Positions 21,066 through 27,962 of a stretch of 27,962 nt of DNA are shown one piece after another (position 1 is the first letter of the stretch; each line of letters starts with the position of its first letter). Under the pieces are notes generated by a model. It saw only the letters and a program-made list of their open reading frames with translations, was not told where the DNA came from and ran no database searches. Position numbers and translations under genes: made by a program. This DNA is from Bacteroidia bacterium (lineage in GTDB: Bacteria > Bacteroidota > Bacteroidia > Bacteroidales > Dysgonomonadaceae): the NCBI GenBank assembly GCA_030539475.1, contig JAUNRY010000004.1, forward strand, positions 1-27,962. The letters run 5' to 3'.

Positions 21066-23261
21066 ATGTCAAAATTAAGATTTGAAGCAGTTGTGGAAGC
21101 ATCAAAGAGGCTTCCCATAGCAGTGCAGGCGCCTAAAAAACAACCCTCTGAATACTATGGTAAATTAGTTTTCAACAGGAAACAAATGGCGAAATATTTG
21201 TCAAAAGAAACAATAAAGGTAGTTATTGATGCCATAGATGAAGGTGTTACGCTGCCTCGTGAAATTGCGGAACACGTGGCGGCAGGGATGAAAATGTGGG
21301 CCATGGAAATGGGCGCATCGCATTACACGCACTGGTTTCAACCGCTTACGGACGGAACGGCAGAAAAACACGACAGTTTCATCGACTACGTGGACGCGCC
21401 GGGCGGCGACATCATCGAAAAGTTTTCGGGGAAACTGCTGGCACAGCAAGAGCCGGATGCTTCGAGTTTTCCGAGCGGCGGTATCCGCAACACGTTCGAG
21501 GCCCGTGGTTATACTGCCTGGGACCCTTCTTCTCCTGCCTTTATCGTTGACGATACGCTTTGTATTCCTACCGTTTTTATTTCCTACACCGGCGAAGCGC
21601 TTGATTACAAAACACCTTTGCTGAAAGCTTTGTCGGCTGTGGACAAAGCGGCGGTAGACGTATGCCGTTTATTTGACGAGAAAGTAAACAAGGTTTATTC
21701 TTATCTGGGCTGGGAACAGGAATATTTTCTTGTTGACCAGGCGCTGTATGACGCCCGTCCTGATTTGAACCTCACCGGAAGAACGCTGATGGGACATGAG
21801 AGCGCTAAAAACCAACAGTTGGAAGACCATTATTTCGGTTCCATTCCGCCGCGCGTAGCGGCGTTCATGCGTGAAATTGAGTTCGAAGCTTATAAATACG
21901 GTATTCCGCTGAAAACCCGCCACAACGAAGTAGCCCCCAATCAATTTGAACTGGCGCCGGTTTTTGGAGAAACCAATCTTTCTATCGACCAGAACCTGCT
22001 TATTATGTCACTGATGCACAGGTTGGCATCCAAGCATCATTTCAAACTTCTGCTTCACGAAAAACCTTTTGCAGGAGTAAACGGTTCGGGTAAACACAAC
22101 AACTGGTCGCTTGGAACGGATACGGGAGTAGGATTATTCACACCCGGTAAGACCGCGAATGAAAACCTGCAATTTATTACGTTCGTAGTCAATACATTGA
22201 TGGCGGTTTATAAAAACAACGGATTGCTCAAAGCATCCATTATGTCGGCTCAAAATGCGCATCGCCTGGGAGCCAACGAAGCGCCACCGGCCATTATATC
22301 GGTTTTTCTTGGTTCGCAAATCTCTGCTGTGTTGGATAAAATAGAAGAAAGTTCCGAAGACGATGACATTACGGTAGATGAATTACAGAAAATGAAACTG
22401 GGTGTGGCTCACATCCCTGAAGTACTGATTGACAACACAGACCGCAACCGCACTTCGCCATTTGCATTTACCGGAAACCGTTTTGAATTTCGTGCCGTGG
22501 GTTCATCGGCCAACTGTTCGTCCGCGATGACAACGCTGAATGCTTCGGTTGCCATGCAGCTGATTGAATTTAAAAAGGAAATCGACCAAAAAATGAAAGC
22601 CGGAATGAAAAAAGAACAAGCCATTTACGATACGCTTCGACTTTACATCAAAGAATGCAAGGTTATTCGCTTTGATGGGAACGGTTATTCCGACGAATGG
22701 AAAGAAGAAGCCGGAAAACGTGGATTGAACTGTGAGACAAGCGTGCCTTTGATTTTTGATACTTATATTAGCCCACAATCCGTAAAATTATTTGAAAGTA
22801 TTGGCGTATTGAGCGAAAGGGAGCTCCACGCACGCAACGAAGTGAAATGGGAAACATACACCAAAAAAATACAGATTGAAGCCCGCGTGCTCGGCGATTT
22901 GTCCATCAACCATATCATTCCGGTCGCCACGCAATATCAGACCGTTTTACTGGATAACGTCTATAAATTACGCGGAATTTTTGATGAAAAGCAAGCCGAC
23001 GAACTGAATAAGGACGACATTACGCTGATTGTTGACATAGCCAAACATATTTCCGGAATTAAAACCAATGTAGATGCAATGGTAGAAGCCCGGAAAGTGG
23101 CTAATAAAATAGAAAGTGAGCGTGAAAAAGCCATTGAATATCACGATAAAGTGTTTCCCTATTTCGAAATTATCCGTTACCACATAGATAAACTGGAGCT
23201 GATTGTGGATAACCAAATGTGGCCTCTGCCAAAATACAGAGAGTTGTTATTTATAAGTTAA
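21066..23261 (+). CDS. glnN: Glutamine synthetase type III
   Basis: A 731-residue cytoplasmic enzyme that makes glutamine from glutamate, ammonium and ATP. Length and sequence match GSIII, first known from Bacteroides fragilis and clearly longer than GSI (about 470). The GSIII N-terminal region has AAGMKMWAMEMGASHYTHWF. The catalytic barrel motifs are KTRHNEVAPNQFELAPVF, GVNGSGKHNNWSLGT (ATP/glutamate binding) and NRTSPFAFTGNRFEFRAVGS (with the conserved Arg and Glu metal ligands). The charged C-terminal helical region ends in LELIVDNQMWPLPKYREL, typical for GSIII dodecamers. It is first in an operon with glutamate synthase (gltB starts 7 nt later). A strong promoter and a dyad upstream suggest nitrogen-dependent control. 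The symbol glnN is the usual GSIII name. Confidence 0.97.
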   Translation: MSKLRFEAVVEASKRLPIAVQAPKKQPSEYYGKLVFNRKQMAKYLSKETIKVVIDAIDEGVTLPREIAEHVAAGMKMWAMEMGASHYTHWFQPLTDGTAEKHDSFIDYVDAPGGDIIEKFSGKLLAQQEPDASSFPSGGIRNTFEARGYTAWDPSSPAFIVDDTLCIPTVFISYTGEALDYKTPLLKALSAVDKAAVDVCRLFDEKVNKVYSYLGWEQEYFLVDQALYDARPDLNLTGRTLMGHESAKNQQLEDHYFGSIPPRVAAFMREIEFEAYKYGIPLKTRHNEVAPNQFELAPVFGETNLSIDQNLLIMSLMHRLASKHHFKLLLHEKPFAGVNGSGKHNNWSLGTDTGVGLFTPGKTANENLQFITFVVNTLMAVYKNNGLLKASIMSAQNAHRLGANEAPPAIISVFLGSQISAVLDKIEESSEDDDITVDELQKMKLGVAHIPEVLIDNTDRNRTSPFAFTGNRFEFRAVGSSANCSSAMTTLNASVAMQLIEFKKEIDQKMKAGMKKEQAIYDTLRLYIKECKVIRFDGNGYSDEWKEEAGKRGLNCETSVPLIFDTYISPQSVKLFESIGVLSERELHARNEVKWETYTKKIQIEARVLGDLSINHIIPVATQYQTVLLDNVYKLRGIFDEKQADELNKDDITLIVDIAKHISGIKTNVDAMVEARKVANKIESEREKAIEYHDKVFPYFEIIRYHIDKLELIVDNQMWPLPKYRELLFIS

Positions 23262-23268
23262 AAAGAAA

Positions 23269-26200
23269 ATGAACAAAGACAACCCATATCAACGCATTGC
23301 CGAATACGAACAGAAGTCATTGTATTCTTTTCAAAACGAGCACGATGCCTGCGGCGTAGGTTTGGTAATTTCGCTGAACGGCGACAAATCCCACGAAATA
23401 GTAGAAAACGGGTTGCGTGTGCTCGAAAATATGGTGCACCGCGGGGCCGAAAGTTCGGATAACAAGACGGGAGACGGGGCCGGTATTCTGGTGCACATTC
23501 CGCACGAATTTATTCTGCTCCAGGGAATTGCCGTCCCTTCCAAAGGAAAATACGGCACCGGATTGGTCTTTCTGCCGAATGACACGCAAAAAGCCGATGA
23601 ATGCCTGAAAGTCATTGCAGATTACACCGGAAAAGAGAACCTGCACCTGCTGGCGGTGCGCGATGTGCCCGTTAACTCGGATTGTTTGGGTGATATTTCC
23701 CGTTCCAGCGAACCGGTTATCAAGCAGATTTTCGTTACCGGCAGTTTTTCACAGGACGAGCTCGAACGTAAACTTTATATCCTCCGCAAGAAAGTGGAAA
23801 AAGCCGTTATGCAATCGAGCATGGCAGCCGAGCGAAGTTTTTATATCGTGAGCCTTTCCACCAAACAGATGATTTACAAGGGAATGTTAACTTCGTTACA
23901 ACTGCGCGCGTATTTTCCCGATTTAACAAATCCGAATTTCACAAGCCGCGTGGCGCTCGTTCACTCCCGCTTCAGCACCAATACGTTCCCAACCTGGGAT
24001 TTGGCGCAGCCTTTCCGCATGCTTGGGCACAACGGCGAAATCAACACCATTCGTGGTAACCGCCAATGGATGGAAAGCAGGGAAAGCGTGCTGAAATCGG
24101 ATGTGCTGGGCAATATGGACGATTTGTACCCGATTGTTCAGCCCAAAATGAGCGACAGCGCTTCGCTGGACAATGTGCTGGAATTTCTGGTGATGTCCGG
24201 TAAAAGTCTGCCACACGCTATGGCCATGCTCGTCCCCGAAAGTTTCAACGATAAAAACCCGATTTCGGACGGCCTGAAAGCTTTTTATGAATACCACAGC
24301 ATGCTGATGGAGCCTTGGGACGGCCCTGCAACGCTGCTTTTCAGCGATGGCCGGTACGCCGGCGGAATGTTGGACCGGAACGGACTACGTCCCGCGAGAT
24401 ACACCATCACCCACGACGCACAGATGATGATTGCATCCGAAACCGGTGTGCTGGAGATTGCTCCCGAAAAAATCAAGGCACGCGGACGGCTCCGTCCCGG
24501 AAAAATGCTGATGGTGGACACCAAGTCGGGGCAAGTTTTCTATGACGAAGAACTGAAAAAAACGCTCGCCGACGCATTTCCCTATCGGGATTGGTTGAAC
24601 AAAAACTGCAGCAACCTGGAGGTAATCTCTTCGGGACGAAGCGTAAATAATGAAATTACGAATCTGGAGACCTTGTTGACCACTTTCGGTTATTCAGTGG
24701 AAGATATTGAAAGCCTCATTATTCCCATGGCGAACGACGGAAAAGAGCCCGTTTCTTCGATGGGAAACGACGTTTCGTTGGCTGCATTTTCCGAAAAACC
24801 GCAGCGCCTGTTCAACTATTTCCGGCAGCAATTTGCGCAGGTTACCAATCCGCCAATCGACCCGATACGGGAAGAGCTGGTGATGTCGCTGACCGGTTAT
24901 TTGGGAGCGATTCATCAGAATCTGCTGGATGAAATTCCCGGCCTGTCTAAAATCGTAAAAATCAAAAGTCCGATTTTAACCAATACACAATTCGATATTT
25001 TATTGAATCTAAGATACAAAGGTTTTTCTACGGCCGTTCTTCCGATGCTTTTCGACCCGAAAGGCGGCGCCGGCGCACTTGAAAAGGCCGTAAACGAACT
25101 GTGTCTGTCGGTAGAAAAAGCGGTGGATGAAGGCAAGAATTACATTGTGTTAAGCGACCGCGGCGTGGATAAAACACATGCTCCCATCCCGTCGTTGCTG
25201 GCGGTATCGGCGGTGCATCTTTATTTGGTGGAAAAACGCAAACGGATGCAGATTGACATTGTGGTGGAAAGCGCCGAGCCACGTGAAGTGATGCACTTCG
25301 CGCTGCTTTTCGGTTTTGGAGCCAATGCCGTAAATCCGTACCTGGCTTTTGGAGTACTGGCAAATAAGGTGGAAACCGGTGATATTCAGCTCGATTTTGA
25401 TACGGCGAAGAAAAACTACATCAAATCCATCAACAAAGGGTTGCTGAAAGTGCTTTCCAAAATGGGAAATTCCACCTTGCGCAGCTACCGTGGCGCTCAT
25501 ATTTTCGAAGCCATCGGCATTTCATCCAAGGTGTTGCACGCGTATTTTAAGGACATTTCCTCCAAGATTGAAGGCATTGATATGGAAGACATTTCGCGCG
25601 AAGTGCTTCAACCTTTCTATGAAGCTTTCAACGAAACGGATAACGAAGCATTTCGTCTGAAAAATCTGGGAATTTACGCCTATCGCAACGATGGTGAATA
25701 TCATGCATGGAATCCTGAAACCATTTCCCGCTTGCAGATAGCCACCAAAACCAACAATTACGAGATGTTTAAAGCCTATTCCAAAACGGTGGACGAAAAA
25801 AACAATCCGGCATTTATTAGAGATTTGCTTGATTACAAGCGCAATCCGATTGATATTTCGGAAGTGGAACCGGCTGCCGGCATCATGAAACGGTTCTGCA
25901 CGGGCGCCATGTCCTACGGCTCCATCAGCCGCGAAGCACACGAAGCAATGGCCCTTGCAATGAACATTATCGGTGGACGGAGTAATACCGGAGAAGGCGG
26001 TGAAGACCCCGAGCGCTACAAAAAACGAGACGATGGATTAAGCACGCGTTCGGCTATCAAGCAGGTGGCTTCCGGACGATTTGGCGTTACCGCCGAATAT
26101 CTGGTAAATGCCGATGAACTTCAGATAAAAATCGCGCAGGGCGCTAAACCGGGCGAAGGCGGTCAGCTTCCCGGTTACAAGGTGGATAAAATCATCGCCA

Positions 26201-27801
26201 AAACACGGCATTCCATTCCCGGAATTTCGTTGATTTCGCCGCCTCCGCATCACGATATTTATTCCATTGAAGATTTGTCGCAACTGATTTTCGATTTGAA
26301 AAATATCAATCCTACGGCTGTAGTGAGCGTAAAACTTGTTTCGGAAAGCGGTGTAGGAACCATTGCCGCGGGTGTTGCGAAAGCAAAAGCCGATTTGATT
26401 TTAATCAGCGGAACCGAAGGCGGAACAGGAGCAAGCCCGTCAAGTTCCATCAAACATGCCGGATTACCGCTTGAAATAGGGTTGGCTGAAACACAGCAGA
26501 CGCTGGTGATGAACAATTTACGTGGTGTCGTTCGCCTGCAAACCGACGGACAGCTCAAAACCGGTCGCGATATTGTTATCTCGGCTCTTCTCGGTGCCGA
26601 AGAATTCGGATTTGCCACAAGTGCCCTGATAATTCTGGGTTGCGTAATGATGCGCAAATGTCACCTGAACACGTGTCCGGTAGGCGTTGCCACGCAAAAC
26701 GAAGATTTGCGCAGGCGATTTGTAGGGAAGTACGAATATCTGGTAAATTTCTTCACTTTTTTGGCCGAAGAAACGCGCGAACATTTGGCTCAACTCGGTT
26801 TCAGAAGTCTGGATGAAGCGGTTGGACGAGCAGATTTACTGAAAAGAAGGCATTTCCCCCATTTCCCGAAAACGGAGAAAATCGACCTTTCCAGAATCAT
26901 TTATTTTCCCGACGAAGCCAAAGAGAATGCGCTCAGAAATATTTCAAAACAAGAGCATAAAATTGAAAATATACTTGACCGAAAATTAATCAGGGAAGCG
27001 CTTCCGGCTTTGGATTTTCTTATGCCGGTGGAAATAAAATCAAAGATAAAAAATACCGACCGTGCCACAGGAACCATGCTTTCGGGCGAAATAGCCAAAC
27101 GCTACGGACAAGCCGGATTACCGGTTGATACGATAAAAGCGACCTTTACGGGTTCGGCCGGACAAAGTTTCGGAGCATTCCTGACAAAAGGAGCCACATT
27201 CCGCATCGAGGGCGATGCCAACGATTACCTGGGGAAAGGACTTTCGGGTGGAAAAATTGTGGTTGTGCCGCCAACCGGGAGCACATTTAAAGCGGAAGAA
27301 AACATTCTTTGCGGCAACACGCTGCTTTACGGTGCCACTTCGGGCGAAGTATATATCAACGGTGTTGTAGGCGAACGTTTCTGCGTGCGTAATTCGGGTG
27401 CAACTGCCGTGGTGGAAGGGGCAGGCGACCATTGCTGTGAGTATATGACAGGTGGGCGGACTGTTGTGCTGGGGCCAACCGGACGAAATTTCGCTGCAGG
27501 AATGAGCGGCGGTATCGCATACGTACTGGATGAAAGGGGTGATTTCGATTATTTCTGTAATATGGAGATGACGGAACTCTCACTGATTGAAGATATGGGC
27601 GATAACAAGGAACTACATTCCTTAATATCATCACATTATAAACATACAAACAGCACACTGGCAAAGAAAATACTGGATAATTGGACAGAATATGCAGAGA
27701 AATTCATCAAAGTTGTTCCGATTGAATACAAAAAAGTATTGCAGGAAGAAAAAATGGCAGCGTTAGACAAGAAAATTATGGTGGTGGAGAGAGACTATTA
27801 A
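23269..27801 (+). CDS. gltB: Glutamate synthase large subunit
   Basis: A 1510-residue GOGAT alpha subunit. It converts glutamine and 2-oxoglutarate to two glutamates, with electrons from the GltD partner. Domains: class II glutamine amidotransferase about 28-430, with nucleophile Cys28 in HDACGVG after a 27-residue propeptide; central domain about 470-770; FMN-binding synthase barrel about 850-1220 (MSYGSISREAHEAMA, GEGGEDPERY); and the [3Fe-4S] ligands Cys1125, Cys1131 and Cys1136 in GCVMMRKCHLNTCPVG. The C-terminal GXGXG beta-helix domain is about 1250-1480. Length fits the bacterial NADPH type. It lies 7 nt after glnN and about 106 nt before gltD, giving a complete GS-GOGAT operon. The stop codon merges with the start of a GC-rich repeat. 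Confidence 0.98.
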   Translation: MNKDNPYQRIAEYEQKSLYSFQNEHDACGVGLVISLNGDKSHEIVENGLRVLENMVHRGAESSDNKTGDGAGILVHIPHEFILLQGIAVPSKGKYGTGLVFLPNDTQKADECLKVIADYTGKENLHLLAVRDVPVNSDCLGDISRSSEPVIKQIFVTGSFSQDELERKLYILRKKVEKAVMQSSMAAERSFYIVSLSTKQMIYKGMLTSLQLRAYFPDLTNPNFTSRVALVHSRFSTNTFPTWDLAQPFRMLGHNGEINTIRGNRQWMESRESVLKSDVLGNMDDLYPIVQPKMSDSASLDNVLEFLVMSGKSLPHAMAMLVPESFNDKNPISDGLKAFYEYHSMLMEPWDGPATLLFSDGRYAGGMLDRNGLRPARYTITHDAQMMIASETGVLEIAPEKIKARGRLRPGKMLMVDTKSGQVFYDEELKKTLADAFPYRDWLNKNCSNLEVISSGRSVNNEITNLETLLTTFGYSVEDIESLIIPMANDGKEPVSSMGNDVSLAAFSEKPQRLFNYFRQQFAQVTNPPIDPIREELVMSLTGYLGAIHQNLLDEIPGLSKIVKIKSPILTNTQFDILLNLRYKGFSTAVLPMLFDPKGGAGALEKAVNELCLSVEKAVDEGKNYIVLSDRGVDKTHAPIPSLLAVSAVHLYLVEKRKRMQIDIVVESAEPREVMHFALLFGFGANAVNPYLAFGVLANKVETGDIQLDFDTAKKNYIKSINKGLLKVLSKMGNSTLRSYRGAHIFEAIGISSKVLHAYFKDISSKIEGIDMEDISREVLQPFYEAFNETDNEAFRLKNLGIYAYRNDGEYHAWNPETISRLQIATKTNNYEMFKAYSKTVDEKNNPAFIRDLLDYKRNPIDISEVEPAAGIMKRFCTGAMSYGSISREAHEAMALAMNIIGGRSNTGEGGEDPERYKKRDDGLSTRSAIKQVASGRFGVTAEYLVNADELQIKIAQGAKPGEGGQLPGYKVDKIIAKTRHSIPGISLISPPPHHDIYSIEDLSQLIFDLKNINPTAVVSVKLVSESGVGTIAAGVAKAKADLILISGTEGGTGASPSSSIKHAGLPLEIGLAETQQTLVMNNLRGVVRLQTDGQLKTGRDIVISALLGAEEFGFATSALIILGCVMMRKCHLNTCPVGVATQNEDLRRRFVGKYEYLVNFFTFLAEETREHLAQLGFRSLDEAVGRADLLKRRHFPHFPKTEKIDLSRIIYFPDEAKENALRNISKQEHKIENILDRKLIREALPALDFLMPVEIKSKIKNTDRATGTMLSGEIAKRYGQAGLPVDTIKATFTGSAGQSFGAFLTKGATFRIEGDANDYLGKGLSGGKIVVVPPTGSTFKAEENILCGNTLLYGATSGEVYINGVVGERFCVRNSGATAVVEGAGDHCCEYMTGGRTVVLGPTGRNFAAGMSGGIAYVLDERGDFDYFCNMEMTELSLIEDMGDNKELHSLISSHYKHTNSTLAKKILDNWTEYAEKFIKVVPIEYKKVLQEEKMAALDKKIMVVERDY

Positions 27802-27833
27802 AAGCCCCCTGAATCCCCCGAGGGGGGACTTTT
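27800..27833. repeat. C/G-rich intergenic repeat immediately after gltB
   Basis: AAAAG (27800-27804) pairs with CTTTT (27829-27833), and CCCCC blocks (27805-27809 and 27815-27819) can pair with GGGGGG (27822-27827). The shape resembles short intergenic repeats with CCCCC/GGGGG blocks commonly found in Bacteroidetes genomes, and it includes the last base pairs of the gltB stop codon. It can fold into alternative hairpins; the T-run is short (CTTTT). Confidence 0.65.
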
Positions 27834-27875
27834 AGCGGGTTAACATTAAAAGACAAACATCAAACAAATATAAGC

Positions 27876-27891
27876 CTTCCCTTCGGGGAGG
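27876..27891 (+). repeat. UUCG-capped hairpin in front of gltD
   Basis: CTTCCC (27876-27881) pairs with GGGAGG (27886-27891) around TTCG, a very stable cUUCGg tetraloop. It ends 16 nt before the gltD ATG. Together with the C/G-rich repeat it resembles the two halves of a composite Bacteroidetes intergenic repeat. Confidence 0.55.
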
Positions 27892-27894
27892 TTT

Positions 27895-27901
27895 GGAGGA
27901 G
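27895..27901 (+). promoter_or_regulatory. Strong Shine-Dalgarno-like site before gltD
   Basis: GGAGGAG lies 6 nt before the gltD ATG and is complementary to the 16S 3' end core. Such sites are rare in Bacteroidetes, and other genes here lack one. It lies in the tail of the repeat and may have arrived with it. Confidence 0.5.
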
Positions 27902-27907
27902 CTGATT

Positions 27908-27962
27908 ATGGGAAATTCAAAAGCATTTATAACTATACCGCGCAAAGAATCTGGATACAGGC
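27908..27962 (+). CDS. gltD: Glutamate synthase small subunit, N-terminal fragment (3' end outside window)
   Basis: The frame from ATG 27908 to the window edge reads MGNSKAFITIPRKESGYR, which matches the start of Bacteroidetes GltD (MGxxKAFxTIPRKEAGYR-type). GltD is the FAD and iron-sulfur subunit that passes electrons from NAD(P)H to GltB. Only 18 codons are visible, so no domains can be checked. Its position after gltB and the conserved first residues make the call strong. A Shine-Dalgarno-like site and a stable hairpin lie just upstream. Confidence 0.88.
   Translation, partial: MGNSKAFITIPRKESGYR

Overview
The window is a continuous piece of a Bacteroidetes chromosome, most likely order Bacteroidales. 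The evidence is: a SusC/SusD pair with an ECF sigma factor and a FecR-type anti-sigma factor; glutamine synthetase type III; TlpA-like lipoproteins; a tRNA gene without encoded CCA; and promoters of the Bacteroidetes type (TTTG, 19-20 nt, TAnnTTTG) instead of -35/-10 boxes. Family level (for example Dysgonomonadaceae) is a guess. Nothing looks like a prophage, insertion sequence, integron or CRISPR array. Gene order in the housekeeping parts is conventional.

Layout. (1) 1-2090, plus strand: 3' end of thrS, then infC, rpmI and rplT, the classical translation cluster. The thrS-infC gap carries an inverted repeat, the infC-rpmI gap a strong structured leader, and a terminator follows rplT. (2) 2153-5168, plus strand: a GH43 glycosidase lipoprotein with a split-barrel flavoprotein 1 nt downstream, an exported thioredoxin, and a SpoU/TrmH-type RNA methyltransferase. 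(3) 5165-7432, minus strand: a PiT-family phosphate transporter fused to a cytoplasmic helical C-terminal domain. Upstream is a three-unit, 11-bp-period direct repeat that looks like a Pho box. (4) 7780-17078, minus strand: an ECF sigma / FecR / SusC (with STN domain) / SusD / TlpA / TlpA locus. A large S9 prolyl-oligopeptidase-type peptidase (17134-19917) lies directly upstream on the same strand. There is no glycoside hydrolase in this block, so peptide or another thiol-related nutrient is a better substrate guess than a polysaccharide. (5) 19991-20840: a bidirectional terminator, an atypical flavodoxin (minus), and tRNA-Arg(CCU) with a full consensus promoter and terminator. (6) 20899-27962, plus strand: the GS-GOGAT ammonium assimilation operon glnN-gltB-gltD. 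It has a clear promoter, a perfect 10+10 bp dyad upstream, and GC-rich repeat hairpins between gltB and gltD.

How the genes work together. In region 4, the SusC plug with an STN domain, FecR in the inner membrane and the sigma factor form a trans-envelope relay. This is expected to switch on susC-susD and the two thiol-oxidoreductase lipoproteins when the outer-membrane transporter is loaded. In region 6, GSIII and glutamate synthase form the ammonium assimilation cycle. The most checkable novel signals are cis-regulatory: the Pho-box-like array, the glnN dyad, the rpmI-rplT leader and the gltB-gltD repeat junction. The flavodoxin with altered flavin-stacking residues is the main protein oddity. 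No wholly new defence or mobile system is evident.
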